Shown: positions 1 through 9,762 of the stretch, in pieces
Numbering within the stretch: the first letter of the stretch is position 1
Layout: the number at the start of each line of letters is the position of its first letter
Assembly (NCBI RefSeq): GCF_001039355.2
Contig: NW_019775619.1
Location: forward strand, 183,001 to 214,129
Direction of reading: 5' to 3'
DNA from: Lingula anatina
Taxonomy: Eukaryota > Brachiopoda > Lingulata > Lingulida > Lingulidae
Length of the DNA: 31,129 nucleotides
Translations under genes and position numbers: made by a program
The notes under the pieces: generated by a model
What the model was told of the DNA's origin: nothing
The model's input: the letters and a program-made list of their open reading frames with translations, nothing else
The model's database searches: none

Positions 1-14
1 GGGGGGGGGGGGGG

Positions 15-111
15 AGGCACGTTAGTCTGTTAATCTGACTGCATTCAGCAAGAGTCCCCATGGAGTTAGTATCCGTCAGGCAGGTAGATAGATTTCAATA
101 TAAACGGCCCC
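15..111. mobile_element. Long-TIR MITE, family A, right end only
   Basis: Matches the right arm of the copy at 568-832 over its whole length: GGCACGTTAGTCTG, ATTCAGCAAGAGTCCCCA, GGAGTTAG. It ends in ACGGCCCC followed by TTA at 112-114. The left part is cut off by the window edge. The element end next to TTA agrees with a 3-bp TTA target. Confidence 0.65.
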
Positions 112-567
112 TTACATTTTTTTCTATTGTTATTATTCTAGCATTTGCACAGTCCTGTTGCTGTAACCCAGAATGTCTGAGCCCAATAGAGATTCCACTT
201 TATCATCAGGGCCAGAGACAAGCTGGTGGTAATACTGTCCTGTTCCCAGTGACCCTCAACATTCAGGGTACCTGTAATTTCAGTCATTGAACTCCCCACA
301 GCAATGACTCATGCCATGAAACAAGTGTGCACCAAATCTCCCGTTTTTATTTTCATTTTCACAGTTCTTAGAGCCTTACAACGAAATTACATCATAAATT
401 TCCCCTTTTCGTGGAAAAGAGAACTTGAAGCAGGCTAATTGCTTCCATGTCATCAATACACTCTTGATCCTTAGCCAACTTACAGAGTCTGCTGTATATC
501 GTCTAGATATGGCGGGGGTTTAATAGTGCATAAGCTTGGTATAGACTGTCGGATTACACGGAGACTA

Positions 568-832
568 GGACTCCATTCCCAAATACACCGTCGGTCTATG
601 CAGATTGATCCAACTTTGCCGGGACTCTTGCTAAGTGCAATCAGCCTAACTGAATGGCACGCCTCCTCTTGTATCCAACGTAGGCCTACTCGTGCAAACA
701 CTAGTTTTTGGGTATTTTATTTAACGCCAGGCGGAGGCGTGTTAATCTTTTAAAACTGATTGCACTCAGCAAGAGTCCCCACAGAGTTGGATCGGTCTAA
801 GTAGGGCAGCGGTGGTTATGGAAACGGGACCC
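568..832. mobile_element. Long-TIR MITE, family A, full copy
   Basis: The left arm 568-665 (GGACTCCATTCCC...CACGCCTCCTC) is the diverged reverse complement of the right arm 732-832 (GGAGGCGTGTTAATC...GGAAACGGGACCC). The shared core is GATCCAACT followed by GGGACTCTTGCT and GTGCAATCAG. About 66 bases of unique sequence lie between. No coding capacity and no clear flanking duplication. Confidence 0.75.
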
Positions 833-3195
833 GGTTCGCACTTCGCGTCGTTGAACAACCGCGTCAATTCAACTGGGGTTTGAAATGTCTGCGTCGCCGA
901 GAAGTCTTTTAGTGCACTCATTTAGTTTCAGGATTTTCAGCAGTGTAAATGCTAACTTAAGTGTTTTCAGAACATTCTTTGCACTAAGTCTCAACTGTTG
1001 TATTGATACCATGTGCACTTAGGTTCACGACGTACATGTCAATGACCGGCGTTAATAACTAGGACGAAAATGACAACATTTTAATGAGCATTTTGCATGT
1101 ATTTTTCATCTTTGCATTGATATGGCAAACTATAAACATTTACACTATTTCAAATAACTAGCCACCAGATTATAACATTAAAGACACCTTTAAATAATCT
1201 AATTTGACGACTTAAAAACATCGAAAATATATACATAATTGATTATAAACGTCCAGAAGTAGACGCTTGCAAACAGTATCATTCCTAAATGTGGGGTTGA
1301 ACGGAGGTGGCGTGAGTGGTTTACTCACTGAGTTTAAAATACCTCTTAATAACGAGAGGTTAAAACGAGATTGAGCAGTTAAGCACATGCACCCCAAACT
1401 CTCTGTACAGAGTATTTGCATGTACATGTGTAAAATGGGACGTTCACTTCACTTGCGTGTTTGTCTGATTATGGACGCTATCCCAGTGGTTAAGAAGTTG
1501 CTCTGATCCTTTAACCCCCAGACACATTATAATTCTAATCCCTGGTTAGATATATAAAGTACAAGTGTAACTGAATTGAACTTCTCCCCATTTGGACACC
1601 TACCACCTAATTGCAAACATATTAAAATACAGGGCTCACAGAATGTCTGCGACTAGAGCTCGTGATAGTATTGTCTACAGGTAAAAAAAAGGGAAACCAA
1701 AGAAAAGCTACATACGGAGATTTACAGATTTGTGCAGAAGGGCCCTTTTAGAAATAATAAGAGTAATACAGCTGACTTGAGTAAATCAGGCCTAGAAAGT
1801 TTCTTATCTTCACAACGGAGATTTAACACTTAAGATATAGCCCCATTCAGCCAGGGTAAAAATAAGGCGAAGTCCTACGCCCTGTTGACCAAACGACCTT
1901 GACGCCGAAGACTGGTCTAAACTTCTAGCCCACGTTTTTAGTCTACTATGATCCACGAGAAATGGGTAAAAGATTCAGGTGAGTTTCACAGACAATCCAA
2001 AAAGGTCGCTAACCTCTTTTTTTGCGGTCTTTAAACAAAGCCTCAAGAGAGAATTGAAATTGTCAAAACATTTCTTTGTGCCTATTGGCGACTGTAGCCC
2101 ATTTAGGAATGTTAACCGCATTTCTCCCAGGGCCAATCCTTTGCAAAACGCCCTTACACAAATATCTCAATGGTTTCGTCAATCCAATTTTAGCAGTCTG
2201 ATCTAATCCTTAAACAATTTGACTTTTTGTGCCGTAGTCCCCATGAAAGGAAAGCACCAGACAACAGTATATTCGATTCTCTTGGGCTTGTAGGCTGCCT
2301 GTGCAATAAAAAAAGAGAAAGAAACCGCAAACCGATGGAATTGCCATCATATAACATTCTGTGTTGGCGTATAGTGATGGTGTTACAGATAGATCTTTCC
2401 GTAGTTGCTACAGGAAGCGTTTCCTATAACAGCCTAAAGCCGATGCTGGTAGACTTCTACATATTTATAGCAATCTAAACGCTCCTCTTACGTCAGAGAT
2501 CGGCGCCCACGTCAGCATAGTTAATCTCTAGAAATTTACTCAATCTATTTCAACTTAACCGATATTAAATGATAATAATTATTGTTGTCAGCTAATCAAT
2601 AATGACGATCCTCATCGATAATAATTAAACATTATTATTCCTTCTGACTTAATGGCTTTTTGACTATGAGGAACATTTTACAGAGTTCACAAGTACCCAG
2701 AAAAGCTTTTAACAATTTAACGTTTACAGACCCGCATCTACGCCTACGGAGTCCATTAACACACGAAAATAATACAGCACAAATATTATAATAAATTAAT
2801 CTCAAATAAATTAAGAATCAACATGGAATTAAGTGAGAACAATATCAAGTTTATCAAATAACAATGAGATCGTAGGAGACTACTGCATTCTTGATGTGAT
2901 TTCGAGCGCAATATTTTGGTGTACTGTCTAGACTAGGAAGAGCGCTTCAGGCTCTGTTTTAGACGCACCCGGCCGGAAGTCGTTTCCATCAGGTCACGTA
3001 AGGGCGTGTAGCATAGCACACATTATAATAGTCAACTAAATGGCACAGTTCCAGTCCCATAACATCTCCTAGACGACTTATAGGCTCGTCTATGTTGACA
3101 AGAACAAGTATTAAATTCAGCTTTGACTTTACACGTCGGTATAAACACTGGAAGATAAATTATCGGACCACACTACTATACATAAATAATCCTCA
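833..3195. other. Intergenic, no gene recognised
   Basis: AT-rich sequence with only short chance open frames. Apart from the weak tRNA-like head at 1471-1549 and AT-rich palindromic stretches near 2565-2635, I see nothing to annotate. Confidence 0.6.
1471..1549 (+). repeat. Degenerate tRNA-like SINE head
   Basis: GACGCTATCCCAGTGGTTAA resembles a tRNA A-box region, and ATTCTAATCCCTGG, about 30 bases downstream, resembles a B-box arm (consensus GGTTCGAATCC). The cloverleaf does not fold cleanly, so this is a decayed SINE or a chance match rather than a tRNA gene. Confidence 0.3.
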
Positions 3196-3897
3196 TCATT
3201 TTTGTCCGCACGATTTTTCTATAACATATTGTTCTGATATCGTTTCTGGCGGTGAGAGAGACAATGAAGAAGATGGCGAGTCTGCTGTCGGGTCTATAGA
3301 CAAAACATCCCCGGAGCCCTGTTCGCTTTCCTCAGCTATCGACTCCATGGCGCTATAAGTCCGTGAGCGAAGGGAATCCCCTCGAAATCGCTTCGGTTTT
3401 GGGGGAAAGCTCGAGCTGGGGCTGCTCCCGCTAGTGGGGGAGTGTTTCCTCGGGCTCGAGTTAGTAGGACTGTCCGTGAGGTCCTCGTGTCCATTTTGTA
3501 ATTTCCTAACGTTGTTTGGAATTAAAATTGGACTGGACTCCGTCCGTCCGTTTTCGTCCTTTGATGTCACCGTCTCCTGCGACTTCGATTTCTTTTTCTT
3601 GCTGAATAAATTTAAGAAGGAAGACATGAGTGACTTCTCCTTTGGTGAACTTTCTTTGGTATCGTCGAGATTGGGAAGAGACATGAATTTAGCGTTCACT
3701 TTTGTCTTACCGCTGTCTGTAAGAACGGGCATGGACACTACTCCCGGACCATGCGGTCGGTGCTGGCGGATTATGATCGTTGCCGTCTCGTGGCGACTCG
3801 GGTCACTTTTGTGCCTCAATCGTTCGTGTTCCTTCTTTCGTTGTTCGTAGTTAGGAGCGAAGGGCATGTAGCCCTTGTGAGCATTTGGGAACATCAT
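3196..3897 (-). CDS. Unrecognised 233-residue Ser/Pro/Lys-rich protein
   Basis: I do not recognise the family. The frame starts at a tandem ATG ATG (first at 3897-3895), and an in-frame TGA at 3909-3907 rules out a longer single-exon start. It ends in TGA at 3198-3196. There is no signal peptide or membrane segment. The N-terminus (MMFPNAHKGYMPFAPNYEQR) is followed by a charged stretch, EQRKKEHERLRHKS (18-31). The middle has a Lys cluster, FSKKKKSKS (98-106). From about 120 it is low-complexity Ser/Pro with many SP dipeptides. Two basophilic-kinase consensus sites of the RxRxxS form lie in tandem at 170-175 and 177-182. The acidic segment 186-193 precedes a Ser-rich tail. It looks like an intrinsically disordered, phosphorylated intracellular protein. 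GGTAAGA inside the frame (codons 63-65) could be a donor, so splicing is possible. No AATAAA is obvious downstream. Confidence 0.6.
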   Translation of the reverse strand: MMFPNAHKGYMPFAPNYEQRKKEHERLRHKSDPSRHETATIIIRQHRPHGPGVVSMPVLTDSGKTKVNAKFMSLPNLDDTKESSPKEKSLMSSFLNLFSKKKKSKSQETVTSKDENGRTESSPILIPNNVRKLQNGHEDLTDSPTNSSPRKHSPTSGSSPSSSFPPKPKRFRGDSLRSRTYSAMESIAEESEQGSGDVLSIDPTADSPSSSLSLSPPETISEQYVIEKSCGQK

Positions 3898-3912
3898 GAT
3901 TTGATGTCAGTT

Positions 3913-3944
3913 AAAGACGTCCTTTCGCTTTGTTGGACGTCTTT
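3913..3944 (-). promoter_or_regulatory. Leader hairpin just upstream of the minus-strand start codon
   Basis: AAAGACGTCC (3913-3922) and GGACGTCTTT (3935-3944) form a perfect 10-bp inverted repeat with a 12-nt loop. It ends 15 bases before the ATG of the 233-residue frame. In RNA it would be a stem in the 5' leader. As DNA, each arm holds a GACGTC core, a CRE/ATF-like site. Confidence 0.4.
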
Positions 3945-4254
3945 TCTCTGTGGCGAGTGCCACGCGGGATTCTGCCTTCAGACAACACACCAAAACAAAC
4001 CGTCGTGGAAATTTGCCAAGAATCTTCCCGTCAGTTTGTGAGTGAAAACTGTTCTGAAACCCAACACAATCACCTCAAATTTATAGTCCTGTGATCCCAC
4101 TGTATCTTCCTCTTATCTTTGCGTAAGAATCCACTCGAAATGTTAGAGATAAAGCGAGAAATCCGACCACTTCGTGCCTCTGTCCACCTTTTCACAATTC
4201 ATAGTAGGAAGTAGGTCATGCGCACTGATAGTAAGAATTCAGGCGGAACATCCA

Positions 4255-4262
4255 TGACGTCA
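4255..4262. promoter_or_regulatory. Consensus CRE (TGACGTCA)
   Basis: A full palindromic cyclic-AMP response element, about 360 bases upstream of the minus-strand ATG and followed at once by a half-site-like CGCTGACG. It fits a promoter position for that gene, but a single 8-mer could occur by chance. Confidence 0.35.
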
Positions 4263-7062
4263 CGCTGACGCAAATGCAAGTGTCTAGTGAGCTTAATTCC
4301 AACCAGATGTCTTTGACAATGGAAATCTTTTGCGAAAATTAATTTGAAAATGACACAGAATAAATAAAAACTGGTAAAATTTATAACCTTGGATATTATT
4401 TTAAAATGTTTAAAATTAAAGTTTGAGTTTATGACGTAATGCTGATTTGGCCTGGCTAATCCGCTAGCCTATGAATGAACCGACTTACACGTATGTAAAT
4501 ACAGCGGCAGAGAAAGAGGCGGACTACGTGCACGTCAATACTACCTGGAATGCTGCCAGGTTATCTCAAAGGGAGCACCTGCGGAAAATAAATAATAAGA
4601 AAATGTCTGCAGGTTATATAATTCTGTAAGCAATATTGACAAAATAATGCATTTCTTGTAATATAGGAGTAGCAGACATACCAAATGAGGATTAACACAT
4701 TATTTTTTTCGCGTAATAATCGCCTAAATCACAAATATATAATTTCCATCTTATATCTCCCTAAACATTTCGACCATGCTTAGAAGTTGCCGCCAATATT
4801 CAGCTGTTTCACATAGTAATGACGTAGAGATATTTCATTTGACCACCCAGAATACCTTAGCGGCGCGGCAAATGGATTTCTCCCATACAAGGTATTGCGA
4901 CTACGATAAGTTTAGATCGATCGATACTTCGTATCCAATATAACAGGCGGTGTACTCCGCCCTAGCGACTGTTGTGACAGCAGCTACTTGAACTAGATTA
5001 AGGACATTATAGTACGGATTCGAAGGCGGGGATACAAATTAATTGGGTTAAGAGGGGGGGGGATGTGCAGCTCTTCTTTCTTTCTTTCTTTCGTTCTTTT
5101 ATATGAACTGTCACTGGAGTTAACAATAACGCGGAATATTTCTAAATGTCCTAAATATCAATGTGTTTTTTTTATTATTTTCAATTAATTTTCATCATTT
5201 TTTGTTTAATTTATAATTGAATATGTGATTTGGTGGAAAATTGACAAATAAAATAACAACGTTTTATATAAGGCAGTTTTTCTGACATGATACAATTTTA
5301 TAATTCATATAGGAGCAGCTTATGGCAAGCACATTAAGGTCACGCTGTTATATTTACATATTTATACTGATATTCATGCTCATAGTTTCCTTCAGTCGCT
5401 CTATTTATCGAGCGCAAATATACTTAACAACGCATACCAGCGCTGACTTCCATATTGCTATATATGATGGTCCTTTTATAATGAAATGTGGAGCATTCTA
5501 CATAGCCATTATTTTGATTTATAGCCAGTAAGTCGTCTGGTAATCAGTCATAAGAGGAGAGATAACGGCGTTGTGAGGAGAACCGGTACACGGGCACGCG
5601 GAGTGCACTTGGGGCGCGTTCACACTGAGATTAGATACATCGATCCAAGTGAGCGTAGTCATAGGCAACCTCTGGATAAATTGATCTCTCTCTCTCTCTC
5701 TCTCCATTTAGTCGAACAAACCGCATTCAAACTATAATATGCTATTTAAATCGCGCCAGGGATTAAAAGAGCTAGGACACAAGTTTTTAATGTCACCGTA
5801 AATATTGCGGTCTTCTGAGACCCAGGTTTGCAGTTTCGATAATTAATTACTTTGCCGTGACTTTTTACGTCCATCAGAGAAAGTCTGTTTTTAAATTTAA
5901 TGTTTGTTCACTACTCGTCGAAATTTTTTTGTCTCTGCTTCTGATAATCAACCTCTTTAAATATAGACTTATACAAAGAAGCATTTGTGTGTTAATCCTA
6001 AAAATAAGGAAACAAGGAAATGTAAGGTAGGCAGAACAAAGCAACAGAGGTCAAATTATGATAAATTAACCATTACTCACGTCCACTTGAATTTAAGAAC
6101 TTATGTAAAATTAACGGAATGTACGTCATGTCATTTAAAACTAGTCTCCACACTGTTTAGAACACTCCATTTTAAGACAGTGTGAACGCTGCAGTCTATG
6201 GAATGTGATTTAGCAGTCTGCGGTTTTAAATAAATCGATGTATTCTCGTTACGCCTCCTCTTTTACATAATTAGGAATTTCAAGAACAGAGTTCTTTTTT
6301 TTTTCTTGTGGGCCTTTGATTTTCTTTTCATCTTGAGTGGCCTATAATTTACAACTTTACTTTTTCCCCATCGCCATCGCAGTACGCAGGTGGACAGGCT
6401 AGTTTTCCCTTGTCGTGCTGTATTGGGCAATCAATGTGCAATAGAAATGCTAGATATTATTTGAAATATATAGATAAATCATAAGCAATTAGTGATATAA
6501 TAGCAACAGTTTGTTGGTAGTTTTACCACCTAGTCAAGAACAGTTACAGTTGATCTAAAAGGACGTTTTATTATGTATGTATTGCACATGAAACCCCATC
6601 ATTATGAATATCTCTAATTTCCAGAAACGAATTGAAGACGCCTTACTCAAAGAGCACCGTTTTTTCTTCACATTAAGGAAATGCTATTTTATACTTGTGC
6701 CAATTTCAGAAACATCACACACTTAACATTGCATTGTTATCATATTTCTTTAGCAATGATGGCGTCTCAAGGATCAAGTTTGTTCACTGTACAGCCAGAT
6801 ACATTGAATCAGTGTGCTTGACACTAAACAATCACGTCGCACGCACACGGCATTCTGGCGCCTTACACTTATTATATATGCAATATTACAACACGCGATG
6901 TGTGCAGTAAAGTCATTTATGTAGTATAGTAATAAAATGGAGAAAAAAAATGATAGGCCTACGTGTATATCGTTATTGTATTCCGATTACTACCAGTATA
7001 TCATGTTAATATATCATGAAAAATGTCGTAATTGTGAGACTGATTCAGGGTTGCAAACTGGG

Positions 7063-7137
7063 CACACACACACACGCACGCACACACACACACACACACA
7101 AACACACACTCACGCACCCACACACACACACAAACAC

Positions 7138-7180
<43 letters not shown>

Positions 7181-7200
7181 AAGAAAGAAAAGAAAGAAAG
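7063..7200. repeat. CA microsatellite with trailing GAAA run
   Basis: An imperfect (CA)n of about 115 bp with CGCA and CCCA variants, followed by a short AAAGAAAG run. It creates open frames of repeated His-Thr, which are not genes. Confidence 0.95.
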
Positions 7201-7410
7201 ACGCTATACTTAAGGTGGTCTTTTATACTCAATTCTATAAGATGAGTCTACTAGCACCCAGGCTTTAAGGAATAATAACTCTTCGTTTTGGCCAAAAAAA
7301 TGAATTTCCCTGGAATAAACAACAATTTCTCCATACTTAGCAATAGTTAATGAATCCATTTTTACATTCAAAGTTAGTCCTTGGTTTTTTTCTTAAAAGT
7401 TTTTTTTTTG

Positions 7411-7434
7411 TTATAATCTCTTAAGAGATTATAA
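7411..7434. repeat. Perfect 24-bp palindrome
   Basis: TTATAATCTCTT followed directly by its reverse complement, no spacer, just after a T-rich run. Could be a dimeric binding site or a chance feature of AT-rich DNA. Confidence 0.7.
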
Positions 7435-8115
7435 AAGAGTATAGTCACCAATGGAGGTCAAGTGGTCTGAAGACAAGCTTAGACATCAGAATAATAGCTA
7501 TAACTGCCGTTTTTCTTGTACAACAGAATATATTTTATTTCTATGAGTTGTTCACAATGTTTTTATCGTGAAATATAGATCTCATACGAAGAGTTATTAT
7601 ATAATATTCCTCTAATAACAGGCAGGACACTAGGAATAGAGAATACTGGAATCCTTTCCTTGTAAAAGATCTATGAGTAGTAAAATAATTTTAATTCTCC
7701 CTTTAAAAATGAATTTTATACTTCAGTATCAAAACAGTGTTCAACTGTCGACAGAGATTTTATTCCTTATGAAACCCTACCCAAAGCAAATTGTTCGGTC
7801 AACAAGTCGATTATAATTATCTCAAGTTGACCGTGGCTATCAAACAAGTTTTCCTTTTCATGAGCGAATTATCGGACCAGAAATAATTCAAGACGATGGG
7901 CAATTATGGGACTTTGAATGCTTGTTAATAACCCGCAATATGCTATGCGACTAGAGCTGCGACCAAAGCTGCTTATTACCATCGGTAATTACTAGAAGGC
8001 TGACCACAAACGACCTCCAGAAGTCATGGCGAGGTCAGTGAACTGAACTGAACTGAATCTTTGTTAAGGGGTCAAACACCCTGAGTTTCTTAGGCTTTAA
8101 CAGCGTCAGCCACTG

Positions 8116-8180
8116 CAGTGGTGGATTTAGGGGGTGTGGGTGTCAGGGGGGTCCTGCATACCCCCCCTTTGATTTCTGAA

Positions 8181-8218
<38 letters not shown>

Positions 8219-8397
8219 AATTTGAATTCTGACTAGCAGAGTCATATATAGTTCTAAACCGTACCAAATGGCACCGTTCGCCCTCTAAAATATCATTTTT
8301 TTTCGGGGCCCTTAACCAGGCACCGAATCCCACGCAGAGGGGAGGGGGCTTTGCTTTTGTGGAACTCCCTCTTCAAATATTCCTGGATCCGCCCCTG
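8116..8397. mobile_element. hAT-like non-autonomous element
   Basis: Starts CAGTGGTGGATTTAGGGGG and ends CTTCAAATATTCCTGGATCC then GCCCCTG, giving CAGNGGYGGATYYAGG inverted termini of the type widespread in invertebrate hAT-derived MITEs. It contains a CA microsatellite (8184-8217). No clear 8-bp target duplication was found and there is no coding sequence. Confidence 0.55.
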
Positions 8398-9050
8398 TAC
8401 TGCATACTCTATCTCATTTTTGTTTTGTTCTTTTGAGGCTTTTTTTTTTTCGCTGAAACGATATTTTTCCCACAATATAACGTTTTACGGGGACATATAT
8501 ATGCTGGTAGAGATTAGGGTCAGTCGATGAATTTGAACTTCTGGTTGAGGTCATTGCAGTTCAGAGAAATTAGCCTCAGCACATAAGTCAGTCATAAATG
8601 AATAATTAATCATAGTACTGACATTAAGTGTTTTATTTCTTGTTCTTTTCTGGGCGCTGACCTCTCTGCAAGAAGGAACTTATCGCCTCTCTCTCAAGCA
8701 GGTATTTCTAGTCCAATGAAGAATATTTGAATATAAAACAAAACAAAAGAGACAGAGAAAAGTGGGTATGTCCTCACAGACTGAATATTTATACTTCCTT
8801 AAGCAACCGCAAAACCGCAAAACGCTGCCAATGAAATTGCACTGTGAATAGCAACCGCTGTTCAAAATTTATTTGCTAGTCTAGACCATCGTGTGCATAT
8901 TTTGCTATATTGTTTATGGATAGTTTGGATTTATTTAAATCAAACATGTGAAATGTTTTGTTTTTTTTTTTTTTAATTTTTTTTTCAACTGTAGCTGTTT
9001 TTTCACTTTGAACGTGATATTAAAGGTCAAATTCTTTTTCGAGACAGAGA
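8398..9050. other. DCAF17 upstream region, promoter not located
   Basis: AT-rich, with a long T-rich run (about 8957-8992). No convincing TATA/Inr pair or CpG cluster was seen. The DCAF17 transcription start probably lies between here and 9198. Confidence 0.4.
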
Positions 9051-9119
9051 ATGAACAAAGACATTGTGTTAGAAGCGATTGCACAACAAAATTCTGAAAT
9101 CTCAACAACCGCAATATGA
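9051..9119 (+). CDS. Second short upstream ORF before DCAF17
   Basis: ATG at 9051 (A at -3) opens 22 codons starting MNKDIVLEAIAQ and ends at TGA 9117-9119, eleven bases before the next uORF. It has the same length (69 nt) as that uORF. It matters only if transcription begins upstream of 9051. It could be chance. Confidence 0.3.
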   Translation: MNKDIVLEAIAQQNSEISTTAI

Positions 9120-9129
9120 GACAACAAAC

Positions 9130-9198
9130 ATGGCTGCGCCCATGAAGACTTCGAGTTTGATCCTATTGTATATAAAAACAGCATCATGTGAGCAATAA
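9130..9198 (+). CDS. Upstream ORF whose stop overlaps the DCAF17 start (TAATG)
   Basis: A 22-codon frame starting MAAPMKTSS in a near-ideal context (A at -3, G at +4, AACATGG). It ends with TAA at 9196-9198, and the last A is also the first base of the DCAF17 ATG. If the mRNA leader starts upstream of 9130, ribosomes would meet this start first, so DCAF17 translation would depend on leaky scanning or reinitiation. Whether the leader includes it cannot be told from sequence alone. Confidence 0.5.
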   Translation: MAAPMKTSSLILLYIKTASCEQ

Positions 9199-9296
9199 TG
9201 AAGAAGAACACGATTCATTTGTTAAGTCAAAGAGAATATGGTGTAAAGTGTAGTTACAGACATAATTGCAATATTATGAGAGAGCTGGTTTTGCAG
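9198..9296 (+). CDS. DCAF17: DCAF17 coding exon 1
   Basis: Encodes residues 1-33, starting [15 protein letters not shown] and ending IMRELVLQ. The end lines up with the human ...ILRALVCQ just before the exon 2 block, and LSQREYG resembles human LSRRALG. The ATG has A at -3, and an in-frame TGA at 9189-9191 blocks any longer start. The donor is CAG|GTAAAC, phase 0. A weaker model starts at ATG 9130 and splices 9167 (GTATAT) to 9260; it keeps frame but needs a 92-nt intron with a poor acceptor. Confidence 0.8.
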
Positions 9297-9687
9297 GTAA
9301 ACTTAAACTTTACCCCACCGAACATTTTGACTTAGTACTGATGAGTAAGCTACATGGGGGTCACTGGCAAAATAATGTATTGGAAAGACCGAAAACTGTG
9401 GAAAGAATTATCTCAGATTAGAAGATGCACTTATCTTAGCAGTTTGTAGCTGAAATTATTGACAAAGAATTGGTGTAAAAAGCATATTCGAACAATATAC
9501 TTAGTACTTTCTGTTCTTTTCTTGTGTATTGCATGCAATTGCATTTGTATAATATTGATTCACCATGACATTAATTTACTGTGAATTTTGACTTTTTAGC
9601 CAGATGCTAAATTTAAGAAGATTTGGCAACGTAGAGCCAAGCATCCCATTCTGTGTGAGGGGTAAGTATATCGATCATCTGTTGCTT

Positions 9688-9762
<75 letters not shown>

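Larger units (their letters stand above)
4300..8115. other. Intergenic, simple repeats only
   Basis: Holds a TTTC run (about 5074-5094), a TC run (5684-5704), the CA/GAAA microsatellite at 7063-7200 and the palindrome at 7411. No open frame shows conserved-looking composition, and I recognised no exons on either strand. Confidence 0.55.

Noticed and set aside
3434-4041. Plus-strand open frames of 138 and 96 residues
   Set aside because: They are mirror frames of the minus-strand 233-residue gene and have Cys/Phe-rich shadow composition.
7063-7178. CRISPR-like direct repeats
   Set aside because: A dinucleotide microsatellite without spacers, in an animal genome.
6937-7245. 102-residue open frame rich in His-Thr
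   Set aside because: Produced by the CA microsatellite; no other coding signal.
9130-9296. Alternative DCAF17 start by splicing MAAP... (donor 9167) to 9260
   Set aside because: Phase fits, but the 92-nt intron would be far shorter than the others, both splice sites are weak, and the unspliced frame from 9198 aligns better with the human N-terminus.
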